This document shows positions 16,522-25,036 of a DNA stretch of 64,000 nucleotides, one piece after another (within the stretch, counting starts at the first letter, position 1; each line of letters begins with the position of its first letter). This DNA comes from Thermomicrobiales bacterium (lineage in GTDB: Bacteria; Chloroflexota; Chloroflexia; Thermomicrobiales; UBA6265): contig JAWKPF010000017.1 of assembly GCA_041390825.1 (NCBI GenBank), forward strand, positions 1 through 64,000, given 5' to 3'. The notes beneath the pieces are model-generated. The model was not told where the DNA came from. It saw nothing but the letters and a program-made list of their open reading frames with translations, and ran no database searches. Position numbers and translations under genes: made by a program.

Positions 16522-16860
16522 TCACCCCATGCGTCCCAGGCGATGTCCGCCCAGCACATGGAAATGCAAGTGAAAAACGGTTTGGCCCGCAATCTCTCCG
16601 TCGTTGGTGATCACCCGGTATCCGGTGTCATAAAGCCCGCGCGCCTCAGCAGCGCTCGAAGCCAGAGCCAGCAACTCCGACGCGAGGGTTGGATCGTTCA
16701 GTTCGCGCAGGCTGCTCACATGCCGTTTCGGAACGACCAGCATATGTACCGGTGCTGACGGAGCGATGTCGTCGAACACGACCGCGTGCTCGCTTTGCAC
16801 GACGAACTCGGTACCCAGCTCGCCATTCGCAATTCGGCAAAAGATGCACTCTTCGTCCAA
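16522..16860 (-). CDS. HIT family protein (HINT-like nucleotide hydrolase)
   Basis: A 112-residue histidine-triad hydrolase acting on nucleoside phosphoramidates or adenylates. It opens with ECIFCRIANGEL (a CxxC zinc-like pair usual in this subgroup), has AFDDIAP-like and HMLVVPKRH blocks, and ends with the triad HLHFHVLGG. Length and order are those of HINT1-type proteins. First gene of the HIT-yqeY-ybeY operon. Confidence 0.94.
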   Translation of the reverse strand: MDEECIFCRIANGELGTEFVVQSEHAVVFDDIAPSAPVHMLVVPKRHVSSLRELNDPTLASELLALASSAAEARGLYDTGYRVITNDGEIAGQTVFHLHFHVLGGHRLGRMG

Positions 16861-16897
16861 TGCAACCGTTCCCCTGGTGTCGCCCTCACGAGCCCGT

Positions 16898-17920
16898 CTA
16901 GCTCGTGACGTGTTCCATCATATTCATAAGGCCTTGCATATAGCCAATCGCATGCGCGCGCCCACGATGTTGCCAGTCGCTATCGTCGTCCATATGCGGT
17001 ACATGATCGTCGAGGAGGAAACCATCGAATCCGACCTTCCGCAGGGCCAGCATGACCTCGGCAGGATCGTAGTTTCCTTCCCCGATGAAACATTCCTTGA
17101 AAGCGGGGACTGTGCCTTGCACATCCCGGAAATGAATGTAGAAGATCTTTCCGCTGGAACCAAAACGCTCGATCATGCGCATGACATTGATTCGGCCACC
17201 CGGCATCTCCGAGCAGCATCCCAGACAGAGGTCGAACCCAAATGCAGAGCTATCTGCGATTTCGACCGCTTTCTCAAATCCCTCGACGCTGCCAAAAATC
17301 CTCGGCACCCCACCAAGCATAGGCACCGGCGGATCATCCGGGTGCAGCGCGATCTTGACGTCGACCTCTTCCGCAACTGGCAGCACCGCATGCATGAAGG
17401 TGGCGAAGTTCTCCCACATCTGGTCGTGGGTGAGAATCGGATCGTCTTCGACCACCAGCGCGGCCATACGCTCGTCCGTCTTCGCGACGAACGATTTCGC
17501 GCCTCCGGCCGAGTCGATGACTGCCATGTCGAAGGCCGTTACGTGCGCGCCGCCGCGTCCTGTCCCCTTGACCGTCGTCCGCCAGACCGAATTCGGCATC
17601 CAGTGAATGCCAAGGATTGGAATGCCCGCTGCCGCCAGGTTGCGAACGGTGGTCTGGTAATGACCGATCTGTTCCGCGCCGCCCGGAAGACCGAGCATTG
17701 CCTTGTCATAAAAGTGGATAGGAACGTTCTCGATCGCTTCCAGCGTGAGATCGAACGATTCGCATTTCTCGACCAGCGCGCGCAGATCGTCGACCTCCCA
17801 GTGTGTTTCCCCAGGAAGCTTTGGAGTATTCATCTGCACTCCGGTGACACCGATCTGTTGCGCAAAGCGAAGCTTTTCGTCACTGAGAGCGTTGAATTGG
17901 CCAATCGCAATGCGCATCAT
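16898..17920 (-). CDS. Mannonate dehydratase-like (UxuA family) TIM-barrel protein
   Basis: A 340-residue xylose-isomerase-like TIM barrel most similar in layout to mannonate dehydratase, which dehydrates D-mannonate to 2-keto-3-deoxygluconate. Visible blocks are QIGVTGVQMNTPKLPG, LGIHWMPNSVWRTT, KIALHPDDPPVPMLGGVPRIFG, GFDLCLGCCSEMP and the KIFYIHFRDVQGTVP segment, which carry the expected His, Cys and Asp metal ligands. The ATG at 17920 has GGAAGGAA upstream; the frame reaches 18310 only through the divergent gene. It faces a sugar ABC importer across a shared 194-bp regulatory region, so uronate or related sugar use is likely. Exact substrate is not shown. Confidence 0.85.
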   Translation of the reverse strand: MMRIAIGQFNALSDEKLRFAQQIGVTGVQMNTPKLPGETHWEVDDLRALVEKCESFDLTLEAIENVPIHFYDKAMLGLPGGAEQIGHYQTTVRNLAAAGIPILGIHWMPNSVWRTTVKGTGRGGAHVTAFDMAVIDSAGGAKSFVAKTDERMAALVVEDDPILTHDQMWENFATFMHAVLPVAEEVDVKIALHPDDPPVPMLGGVPRIFGSVEGFEKAVEIADSSAFGFDLCLGCCSEMPGGRINVMRMIERFGSSGKIFYIHFRDVQGTVPAFKECFIGEGNYDPAEVMLALRKVGFDGFLLDDHVPHMDDDSDWQHRGRAHAIGYMQGLMNMMEHVTS

Positions 17921-18007
17921 CGGACTCGGTTCCTTCCCCGGTCTCGTGCCGGAGGACGTGTGCAGAAACTTGACTTGTGCGGTAACAATGGGTCCTATCG
18001 GTCGAAC

Positions 18008-18052
18008 TGTCAATCGTGAACGGTTGACAAATTTGCCCGCCATTGTTAGGTT
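18008..18052 (+). promoter_or_regulatory. Promoter with overlapping palindromic operator
   Basis: A 22-bp imperfect palindrome at 18008-18029 has the form TGTCAA-N-CGT-NN-ACG-N-TTGACA and includes the -35 TTGACA at 18024. The -10 TAGGTT follows after 17 bases at 18047. The layout suggests a repressor of the LacI or GntR type controlling the importer and perhaps the divergent dehydratase gene. No regulator gene lies in the locus. Confidence 0.6.
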
Positions 18053-18114
18053 CCGGTCATCAACTTTGGGCCATCGTGGGTCCGCGTACAAATCAGTAGA
18101 GGAGAGGGTCAAGG

Positions 18115-19431
18115 ATGACACGGCTTTCCCGGCGACGGCTCTTGGCAACAACCCCCGCTGCGGCAGTGGCAGCATCCGCGGGCGCCACCAGACTGGACGC
18201 CATTCTGACGGCAAAGGCGGCTCCCGCGTTCTTGCAGGAAAAAGCCAAGTTGACCTATTGGGGCGGCTTGATCTTCTCTGAAGAGGCGAACAATCTTCTG
18301 GTCGACACAATCAACCAGTGGGGTGAAGAAAACAACGTCGACACCGAAGTGGTGATGATCAACCAAAACGAGACCAATCAGAAGGTCTCGGCGGCCGTCG
18401 AATCTGGCACCATGCCTGATGCGCTGGACATGGGGCTCGATCTTCAACTTCTGTTGACCAATACCGGTCAGCTTATCGAGCTCGGCGATCTCTTTACAGC
18501 AGTAGGAGAGGCGCACGGAGGATGGTTCTCATCGATAGAATCGGCCGCCGGGCTGCCTGGGGCGATCACTGGAATCCCATTTGGAGGTTCCGGGAACTTG
18601 CTCTTCTCCCGCCAGGATGTGCTCGAAGCAGCCGGACTGACACCGCCGCCGGCGACCTGGCAGGAAGTTCGCGAATGGGCTGCGCAGGCGCAGGAACCAC
18701 CGCTCTTTGGCATGGGGTTCGCCCTTTCCAATGTCGGAGACGGCAACATGCAAATGTCCGTGCTCCAGTCATACGGCGGACGCATTGCGGACGACGCAGG
18801 CACGACCGTTACACTGGATTCGCCTGAAACCCGTGAGTACATGGCATGGGTGACCGGAGCCTTCGAGGAAGGGCTCTTCCCTCCGGGCGCCACAACCTGG
18901 GACGGCGCTGGTGACAACACCGCGTATCTCTCCGGTCAGGCAATCTTCATTGCCAACCCGGGCAGCGTACATCTTGCCGCAATGGAGGACGATCCGGAAC
19001 TCGACGCGGCTACCAACTTCGCTGCGCTTCCCGCCGGGCCAGTCATGCAAGTCTCGCCAATCGGGCCAAACGTGCGCGCGATTCCGACATCGACCAAGGA
19101 TCCTGACACGGCAAAGGCGCTCATCGAGTATCTGGCGAATCCCGAATTCATGGAGGCGTACTACAACGTCGCCATTTACGGTCCGGTGCTAAACGACTAC
19201 GCCAGCTTTGCCATTTTCCAGGAGCCGGTGCATGCAGGGTTGCTCAATCTCGTCCAGAACGGGACGGCTCCCGGCGCTCCGGATGTGTACAACACGGCCT
19301 ATGCGGACTTCTCCTCCAACTTCATCATCCCCAAGATGGTGCAGCGCGTTGTGGTCGACGGAGCGTCGATCGACGATGCGATCGCGGAGGCGCAAGAGCA
19401 GGGCCAGCTCATCTACGACAAGTACAAGTAG
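18115..19431 (+). CDS. Sugar ABC transporter substrate-binding protein, Tat-type signal
   Basis: A 438-residue family 1 extracellular solute-binding protein. The N-terminus has a twin-arginine-like signal (SRRRLLATT) with a hydrophobic Ala-rich core to about residue 35. The mature protein has the usual two-lobed pattern: LTYWGGLIFSEEAN, NETNQKVSAAVESGTMPD, a GLPGAITGIPFGGSG hinge region and IPTSTKDPDTAKALIEYL. It is followed by two permeases. A GAGGAGAGGG ribosome site lies just before the ATG. The sugar is unknown; the divergent mannonate-dehydratase-like gene suggests an acidic sugar or oligouronide. Confidence 0.93.
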   Translation: MTRLSRRRLLATTPAAAVAASAGATRLDAILTAKAAPAFLQEKAKLTYWGGLIFSEEANNLLVDTINQWGEENNVDTEVVMINQNETNQKVSAAVESGTMPDALDMGLDLQLLLTNTGQLIELGDLFTAVGEAHGGWFSSIESAAGLPGAITGIPFGGSGNLLFSRQDVLEAAGLTPPPATWQEVREWAAQAQEPPLFGMGFALSNVGDGNMQMSVLQSYGGRIADDAGTTVTLDSPETREYMAWVTGAFEEGLFPPGATTWDGAGDNTAYLSGQAIFIANPGSVHLAAMEDDPELDAATNFAALPAGPVMQVSPIGPNVRAIPTSTKDPDTAKALIEYLANPEFMEAYYNVAIYGPVLNDYASFAIFQEPVHAGLLNLVQNGTAPGAPDVYNTAYADFSSNFIIPKMVQRVVVDGASIDDAIAEAQEQGQLIYDKYK

Positions 19432-19458
19432 GCTGTCTTCGGTCCGATCCACTGTCCG

Positions 19459-19481
19459 GGTCCCCGTCTCGAACGGGGGCC
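19459..19481 (+). terminator. Intercistronic hairpin between binding protein and permease
   Basis: GGTCCCCG and CGGGGGCC pair around a short loop 27 bp after the binding-protein stop. It has no T-run, so it is more likely an mRNA-stabilising or partial-stop hairpin that favours the binding protein over the permeases, a common arrangement. Confidence 0.45.
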
Positions 19482-19554
19482 TGGATTGCTCTCTCCAGGT
19501 TTGTCCGTGTCCACGTTGACTCCGCCCGATCAGATCCCAACGGAGCGTCCGTTC

Positions 19555-20427
19555 ATGACCTTTGCGCGTCGCAACGCGCTTTGGGGTTATCTGCTGGTCC
19601 TCCCGGCGATCGTGTTGTTGATCGGCCTGGTGGCCTACCCGTTTTTCTATGCAATCTTCATTTCGTTCACGAGCCGCATCGTGGGCGATCCAGGCGAGTT
19701 CATTGGACTGGACAATTTTCGCTATCTCTCGAAGTCATCCAGTTTCGAGAAAACAATACGCAACACGATCACACTGGTGATCGTTTCGGATGTCCTCAAA
19801 CTCGTCATAGGACTGGGCTTGGCGCTCATTCTGAACGAACACATCCGGGGAAGGGGATTCTTTCGAGCATTCATGCTGCTTCCGTGGGCAATGCCGGGGT
19901 TCGTGGCCTACCTCGTCTGGCGACTGCTCTTTCTGCCGATCGGTGGCGGGGTCAACCTGATCCTCTCTGACACGGGAATCAGCACCGAGTACATCGATTG
20001 GCTCGGTCAAAAGTCGACCGCGTTACCTGCGGTGATCTTTGCGACTGTTTGGAGAGGATTCCCGTTCTGGTGCATTTCGTTTCTGGCGGCGTTGCAAACC
20101 GTACCTCCAGAACTCTATGAGGCTGCAAAGATCGACGGCGCAAACGCCGTGCAGCGCTTCCGCTCAGTGACGCTGCCGCATCTGCGCCAGGTCATTCTGG
20201 TCGTGGTCTTGCTCTCCTCGATCTGGACTGCCAACAGCTTCGAAAACATCTGGTTAATGACCCAGGGCGGCCCCTCGGACGCGACGATGGTCTTTCCCGT
20301 GCTCGCATATTTCGGTATGCAAACGCAACGCCTTGGAGAGGCAGCCGCCGTTTCGGTGGCAATGATCCCAGCGCTGCTGATCCTGGTCTTTCTTGTGACG
20401 GCGCTCATCGAGCGACAGGATGACTAA
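19555..20427 (+). CDS. Sugar ABC transporter permease (MalF/UgpA type)
   Basis: A 290-residue inner-membrane permease with about six membrane segments, beginning LWGYLLVLPAIVLLIGLVAYPF. The EAA loop that contacts the ATPase is EAAKIDGANAVQRFRSVTLPHL. The ATG at 19555 has GGAG 9 bases upstream and fits the family; a TTG at 19486 would add 23 residues. Its stop overlaps the next start by one base (TAATG), so the two permeases are translated together. No ATPase gene follows. Confidence 0.92.
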   Translation: MTFARRNALWGYLLVLPAIVLLIGLVAYPFFYAIFISFTSRIVGDPGEFIGLDNFRYLSKSSSFEKTIRNTITLVIVSDVLKLVIGLGLALILNEHIRGRGFFRAFMLLPWAMPGFVAYLVWRLLFLPIGGGVNLILSDTGISTEYIDWLGQKSTALPAVIFATVWRGFPFWCISFLAALQTVPPELYEAAKIDGANAVQRFRSVTLPHLRQVILVVVLLSSIWTANSFENIWLMTQGGPSDATMVFPVLAYFGMQTQRLGEAAAVSVAMIPALLILVFLVTALIERQDD

Positions 20428-21278
20428 TGGCGACGATTCAGGCAAGACCGCGCCGCCGAATTCCATGGAAGTCCATCGCGCTGTACGCGATTCTCTGCGT
20501 CGTGGTGTTGGTGATCGCATTTCCAATCTACTGGATGGTCACGATCTCGCTGAAGATCCCACGGGACATCTATCGCACACCCTCGCTCTGGCCCAATCTG
20601 GTAACTTCAGACAACTATCGCGTCCTGATCGAAGAGAAGGACTACCTCACCAACATCAAGAACAGCCTCATTGTGGCGGGGTCCGTTACCCTGGTCTCGC
20701 TTTTCATTTCGTCCTTTGCCGCCTATAGCATCATCCGATTCAAGTACCGATTCAAGGGCCTCATTGGACGACTGATTCTCTTCGCATACCTCACGCCGGT
20801 CTCTCTGCTCTTCATCCCGCTCTCGATCATCGTGGCTCGCTTACATCTGGGAAACTCGCTCTTTGGGCTCATCGTCGTCTACCTGACATTTTCGATTCCG
20901 CTTAGCACCTGGCTCCTGTCCGGATACTTCCGTGGCGTTCCCGCGGAACTCGAAGAGCAAGCGATGGTCGACGGATCCGGCCGTTTGGGAGCGCTGTTCC
21001 GCATTCTGATCCCACTTTCGGCGCCTGGACTGGTGGCGGTGGCGATCTTCACGTTCACGGGGGCATGGAACGAGCTGCTGCTGGCACTCATCTTCATCAC
21101 CTCGGAAGACAAGCGCACAGTCCCCCTTGGCTTGAACTACCTCATCACCGGGGACGTCTTTCTGTGGGGTCCCATCATGGCTGGCGCGGTGCTCTCGTCG
21201 CTGCCGGTCATCATCCTCTATTTCCTGGCGCAACGCTTCATGGTGGCCGGTATGACCGCAGGATCAGTCAAGGGCTGA
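20427..21278 (+). CDS. Sugar ABC transporter permease (MalG/UgpE type)
   Basis: A 283-residue second permease, with a basic N-terminus (QARPRRRIPWKS) and about six membrane segments. The EAA-type loop reads EEQAMVDGSGRLGALFRILIPLSAPG. The family MalG-like ending is present (MVAGMTAGSVKG). It forms a heterodimer with the preceding permease. The importer must use an ATPase encoded elsewhere, as is usual for CUT1 systems that share one MsmK/UgpC-type ATPase. Confidence 0.93.
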   Translation: MATIQARPRRRIPWKSIALYAILCVVVLVIAFPIYWMVTISLKIPRDIYRTPSLWPNLVTSDNYRVLIEEKDYLTNIKNSLIVAGSVTLVSLFISSFAAYSIIRFKYRFKGLIGRLILFAYLTPVSLLFIPLSIIVARLHLGNSLFGLIVVYLTFSIPLSTWLLSGYFRGVPAELEEQAMVDGSGRLGALFRILIPLSAPGLVAVAIFTFTGAWNELLLALIFITSEDKRTVPLGLNYLITGDVFLWGPIMAGAVLSSLPVIILYFLAQRFMVAGMTAGSVKG

Positions 21279-21342
21279 CACGATCACGCCACTTGTCCGA
21301 TACTCGCGGAATGCAAACTCACCCACAACACAGACATGACGA

Positions 21343-22173
21343 ATGCCTGAACTTCCTGAGGTAGAGACCGTCCGCCGGACCATGCACGACCGCGTTGTCG
21401 GCGCGCGCGTTGTCGATGTCGCATTTCGTGATTTTCCCGGAGTCGTTGGCGAGCTTGCCCCCGAGACCTTCAGTTCGCTCGTGCGCGGGAACCGTTTCGA
21501 ACGAATCGACCGGCGGGGCAAGCATCTCTGGTTGGGATTCGAGGGTGGCGCAGGGCTCTTCGTCCACCTGATGATGACTGGCCAGCTCCTGCTGGTCGAT
21601 CCCGGCGAATCCCTCGTGCGGTTCGAGCATCTCCGGATCGAGTTGGACAACGGTTGGGCGCTCGCCTATGCCGATCAGCGCAAGTTCGGCAGGGTACGCT
21701 TTCTCAGCGATGAACAGTGGTTGGCGATCGAAGAGCGAATTGGGCCGGAACCGCTCGACGACGAGTTTACGGACGAGGTGCTTTTCGAGCTGACCCGCAA
21801 CCGGCGCACACCGATCAAGGCATTCCTGCTCGATCAGCGGCGAGTTGCGGGAATCGGAAACATCTATGCCGACGAGGCGCTCTATCGAGCCCGTCTTCAC
21901 CCGGCGAGGGAAACCGGGTCGCTCTCGCAAAGTGAGACGGCTGCATTGCGCCTCGCAGTCCGTGCGGTACTGTCGGAAGGGCTGGAGCGAAAAGGGACCA
22001 CGCTATCGGACTATCGAGACGCAAATGGCGACGCTGGAACCAACGCCGCCAATCTGCGAGTTTATGGACGCGGGGGCACCGGAATCTGCGAGATCTGTGG
22101 CTCGCAGCTCACGCGCCTGGTCGTCGCCCAACGGGGAACCACCATCTGCCCGGTCTGCCAGCCATTGGACTGA
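21343..22173 (+). CDS. mutM: Formamidopyrimidine-DNA glycosylase MutM
   Basis: A 276-residue base-excision enzyme that removes 8-oxoguanine and FaPy lesions. It begins MPELPEVETVRR, where Pro2 is the nucleophile and Glu3 the general acid. RGKHLW holds the conserved beta-loop Lys, HLMMTGQL is present, and the helix-two-turn-helix runs through AGIGNIYADEALYRARLHP. The C-terminal zinc finger has four Cys (CEICGSQL and CPVC). Intact and of normal length. It ends 7 bp before the convergent rpsD. Confidence 0.96.
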   Translation: MPELPEVETVRRTMHDRVVGARVVDVAFRDFPGVVGELAPETFSSLVRGNRFERIDRRGKHLWLGFEGGAGLFVHLMMTGQLLLVDPGESLVRFEHLRIELDNGWALAYADQRKFGRVRFLSDEQWLAIEERIGPEPLDDEFTDEVLFELTRNRRTPIKAFLLDQRRVAGIGNIYADEALYRARLHPARETGSLSQSETAALRLAVRAVLSEGLERKGTTLSDYRDANGDAGTNAANLRVYGRGGTGICEICGSQLTRLVVAQRGTTICPVCQPLD

Positions 22174-22180
22174 CGCCCGA

Positions 22181-22780
22181 CTACCGGTTGTAGTACTCGA
22201 CCACCAGATGCTCCTCGCACTTGATGGGCACTTCTTCCCGAGTCGGAAGGTACGCGAACCGTGCCTGATACGAGCCGAGATCGGCGTCGACATATGGGAC
22301 GCTCGAGCCTTGTGACCGGCCCTCATTGAACATCACCATCGACTGGCTGCGCGGCTTGACCGAAATCACATCCCCTGGCTTGAGCCGCTGCGACGGAATG
22401 GTCGCTTTTTCACCATTGACCGTGAAATGCCCGTGGGTGACGTACTGGCGGGCGGCGTAGATGGTTGGAGCCAACCCGGCGCGAAGCACCACCGCATCCA
22501 TGCGGCTCTCGAGCAACTGAATGAGGTTTTCGCCGGTCGCCCCCGGCATGCGAGCGGCCCGCTGGAACATGCGCTGAAGGTACTTCTCCCCAACGTTGTA
22601 CTGAAATCGCAGCCGCTGTTTTTCCAGCAGTTGCACGCCGAAATCGGACTTGCGGCGGCGGCGATTGTTTCCGGCAGAACCAGGTGGATTCGGTCGCTTC
22701 TTCATGATGCGCTCTGCCTTGGGGGTCAAGGCGACTCCGAGCGCTCGCGATTTCTTGACTTTCGCTCCGGTGAAATTCAC
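22181..22780 (-). CDS. rpsD: 30S ribosomal protein S4
   Basis: A 199-residue primary 16S rRNA-binding protein. It has a basic N-terminus, a RRKSDFGVQLLEKQRLRFQYNVGEKYL-like core and the S4 RNA-binding domain (LESRMDAVVLRAGLA, ARQYVTHGHFTVNG, KPGDVISV). The GTG start at 22780 is set by GGAGA 7 bases upstream and family fit. No zinc-type Cys cluster is seen at the N-terminus. It is a single gene here, away from rpsM-rpsK-rpoA. Confidence 0.95.
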   Translation of the reverse strand: MNFTGAKVKKSRALGVALTPKAERIMKKRPNPPGSAGNNRRRRKSDFGVQLLEKQRLRFQYNVGEKYLQRMFQRAARMPGATGENLIQLLESRMDAVVLRAGLAPTIYAARQYVTHGHFTVNGEKATIPSQRLKPGDVISVKPRSQSMVMFNEGRSQGSSVPYVDADLGSYQARFAYLPTREEVPIKCEEHLVVEYYNR

Positions 22781-22851
22781 TGATATGTCTCCGCATCGCG
22801 CGCAACAAGCCCTGAGCGCGCGTTCCCAGCTGAAAGCGCGCAAGAGCAGAA

Positions 22852-22881
22852 ATCATACTAAATGTGTCGGAATTAGTTCAA
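22852..22881 (-). promoter_or_regulatory. Promoter of rpsD
   Basis: On the minus strand, TTGAAC (22881-22876), an 18-base spacer and TATGAT (22857-22852) lie about 70 bases before the rpsD GTG. The promoter overlaps the end of the beta-helix gene. The 70-base leader could host S4 autoregulation, but no specific fold was shown. Confidence 0.55.
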
Positions 22882-24110
22882 GCGGGGTCCGAGCACGCGA
22901 TGTTCGAAAAGCCGGCGCCAGCGTTGGTCACCATGTTGGAGCACGAGACGACGTTTGCCGTCTTGTCGGCGTCGTGAATGTAGAAGCCATACCCTTCGCC
23001 GGACACCTGCGCGGTATTCGAAACGAACTGATTCTCACGTCCCCACCCCATGTCGTCGATGTTGTGCGTCTGGAACCCGTCCTCGGGCGAAGTCGTTCCG
23101 ACATTGCCGACGATCCGATACCCGTTGCCCTTGACATCGACCCAGGAGTCCGCCTCTGTCAGGCCCGAACCATCGAACGAGTTGTATTCGACGACCCCGT
23201 TCGACGTTCCTTCTTTCAGGTCGATCGACTCGGCCGTGGTGTCCCAAATCCTGTTCCGGCGAATCGCAACACGGTCGCTCTTGTCGGGCTCGCCTTCGGT
23301 GATCTCACCCCAGTTCGAAACCGCGCTACCGACGTAGATGCCCTCTCCGAACTTCTCACGCCGGAGCCCTGTGTAGTGAATCAGGGAGTCCTGCACCACA
23401 CCGTCCGTGGCATTGCCGCGGAAGTGAATTGCCTCGTCACCGATGGTGTGCACCTCGACATTGTCGACCTGCACAAAGTCTCCGCCGTCGACCACGATAC
23501 CCTTCTGTGCGTTCGAGATCGTGATTCCCCAAACACCCGCATAGCTGCCGGTTATATGCAATCCATATCCCTCGCGAATGCCACCAGAATCGATGACCGC
23601 ATCGCGTGGTCCGCAGATCCAGATGCGTTTGCTCGACTCTCCGGACGCGGCAAGTTCGAAATTGCCCTGATAAACGCCCGGAGCAAGCTCGATCTGGTCG
23701 CCTGCAACCGCGCTCGCCAGCGCTTGTGTGAGTTCGCTCGCATTCGCAACCGAAACGGTGCGCGTCGCGGGTCCTGGACAGACAGCGTTTTCGGGATTCG
23801 AGGCGACCCGGCCCATCCAGAGAGGCATCTCCGCCATTTGGCGAGACGGCGACTCCCCTTGTTCGTCCTCGCTGGCGGGTGTCGCCTCCTCCTGCTGCAC
23901 CGCGAGCGCCTCGGCTGTCCGTTTGTCATCGCTTTCCGGTGTGCTCGGTAGCATGGTCCAAATGGGACCCGAGCTCTCCTGTGTCGATGTATCTGGTGTG
24001 GGAGTCGATATTCGTGTCTCAGAAGGAGCAAAGAACACGAGGTAGATGACGACGATCAGCGAGAGCGCCAGAACCGCCGCGGCGACGAGCCGGCGTTGTC
24101 GATGATCCAC
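22878..24110 (-). CDS. Secreted right-handed beta-helix protein
   Basis: A 410-residue membrane-anchored or exported protein. Residues 8-30 form one hydrophobic segment (VAAAVLALSLIVVIYLVFFA). A Thr/Ser/Glu-rich low-complexity linker follows to about 90. The rest is a parallel beta-helix of the pectate-lyase or NosD/carbohydrate-sulfatase-like type, with turns such as GVWGITISNAQKGIVVDGG, IRRNRIWDTTAESIDLKEG and NGVVEYNSFDGSG. The GTG at 24110 has GGAGG 9 bases upstream. The fold is clear; an enzyme activity on polysaccharide is only a possibility, since no catalytic set was recognised. Confidence 0.8.
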   Translation of the reverse strand: MDHRQRRLVAAAVLALSLIVVIYLVFFAPSETRISTPTPDTSTQESSGPIWTMLPSTPESDDKRTAEALAVQQEEATPASEDEQGESPSRQMAEMPLWMGRVASNPENAVCPGPATRTVSVANASELTQALASAVAGDQIELAPGVYQGNFELAASGESSKRIWICGPRDAVIDSGGIREGYGLHITGSYAGVWGITISNAQKGIVVDGGDFVQVDNVEVHTIGDEAIHFRGNATDGVVQDSLIHYTGLRREKFGEGIYVGSAVSNWGEITEGEPDKSDRVAIRRNRIWDTTAESIDLKEGTSNGVVEYNSFDGSGLTEADSWVDVKGNGYRIVGNVGTTSPEDGFQTHNIDDMGWGRENQFVSNTAQVSGEGYGFYIHDADKTANVVSCSNMVTNAGAGFSNIACSDPA

Positions 24111-24251
24111 GTTGTTGTTCCTCCCCCATTCATTCCCAGCAGGAAGTTTCCGCCGAACTGACAGTGATTGCAACTCCAGACAGAGAGGAGTAGGGTAGCA
24201 AAGGCACGACCGGGGATCCGGTCGCGATCTTCACCAGAACGGAGGTCGAGC

Positions 24252-24503
24252 GTGTACGAAGTCTTCCCAATTGTGGCCGGAATCATCATCGGTCTGCTCG
24301 TTCCGCGCTTCGTCGCATCTGCAACCCAACGCAGGTGGACCTATGCCTTTCTCGGAGTGGCTGTCGCCGCGCTGGCCACCATCATTGCGGGCGAGGAGTG
24401 GTTCTTCATCGCGGTCGATCTCGCCGAGGTCTTCCTGGCCATTGGTGTGACGATCTACGTTGTGGACTATCTTTCGCGGAGAAACACCACGCCAGTCTCC
24501 TGA
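24252..24503 (+). CDS. Small three-helix membrane protein of unknown function
   Basis: An 83-residue hydrophobic protein with three predicted membrane spans: FPIVAGIIIGLLVPRF, WTYAFLGVAVAALATIIAG and FFIAVDLAEVFLAIGVTIYVVDYL. It ends in a basic, Ser/Thr-rich tail. The GTG at 24252 has GGAGG nearby. It lies 48 bp before the DsrE-like gene on the same strand and may work with it. No family was recognised. Confidence 0.7.
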   Translation: MYEVFPIVAGIIIGLLVPRFVASATQRRWTYAFLGVAVAALATIIAGEEWFFIAVDLAEVFLAIGVTIYVVDYLSRRNTTPVS

Positions 24504-24551
24504 CGTCCGAACCGCCAAGAGGGCTGAACCCAATTCGAAAGGAACGAAAAC

Positions 24552-25016
24552 GTGACGCGTCTCGAAAACGATGATGCCGCGCTGGCTCGTCGCGCGCTGA
24601 TCAAGGGCGCCGCCGGTGGATTGATCGCCGGTGGACTGATTGCAGGCTCAATGGAAACTCGGCTGGCAGAGGCAGCGTTCGTTCCCAACAACTTCCACGT
24701 CGTTGTGCATGTCACGCGCCAGGAGGATCTGCCGTATGCATTCTCGAGCCTCGACACCGTCGCCCAGCACTACAAGAAAGCGACCGCCCGGCTCGTTTTC
24801 GATGGCGATGCGGTCAAAGCATTGACCGATGACGACGTGTTGACGCAGGTGCAGGCGGCCAAGGATGCGGGCGCCGAGATCGTGGCCGCGAGCGATGCGC
24901 TGAGCATCAACGGTATCGACGCGTCGTCGCTCCCGGATTTTGTCGACACCGACAACACCGGAGTCATCGCCGTCGTCGATGCGCAGGTGAAGGGGTTTCA
25001 CTACTACAAGCTGTAG
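24552..25016 (+). CDS. Exported DsrE-like protein
   Basis: A 154-residue protein with a Tat-like signal (ARRALIKGAAGGLIAGGLIAG, about residues 12-35). The mature part, HVVVHVTRQEDLPYAFSSLDTVAQHYKK then ARLVFDGDAVKALT and AAKDAGAEIVAASDALSINGI, has the alternating fold of DsrE/DsrF-like proteins. The usual DsrE Cys is not seen (no Cys in the protein), so a sulfur-transfer role is doubtful. GTG start, preceded by GAAAGGAACG. Preceded by a small membrane protein; function unknown. Confidence 0.7.
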   Translation: MTRLENDDAALARRALIKGAAGGLIAGGLIAGSMETRLAEAAFVPNNFHVVVHVTRQEDLPYAFSSLDTVAQHYKKATARLVFDGDAVKALTDDDVLTQVQAAKDAGAEIVAASDALSINGIDASSLPDFVDTDNTGVIAVVDAQVKGFHYYKL

Positions 25017-25036
25017 AAATACCCTCTGGACCGAGA

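Noticed and set aside
22650..23951. 433-aa plus-strand open frame
   Set aside because: Antisense to the beta-helix gene and rpsD; it has no domain pattern and no ribosome site.
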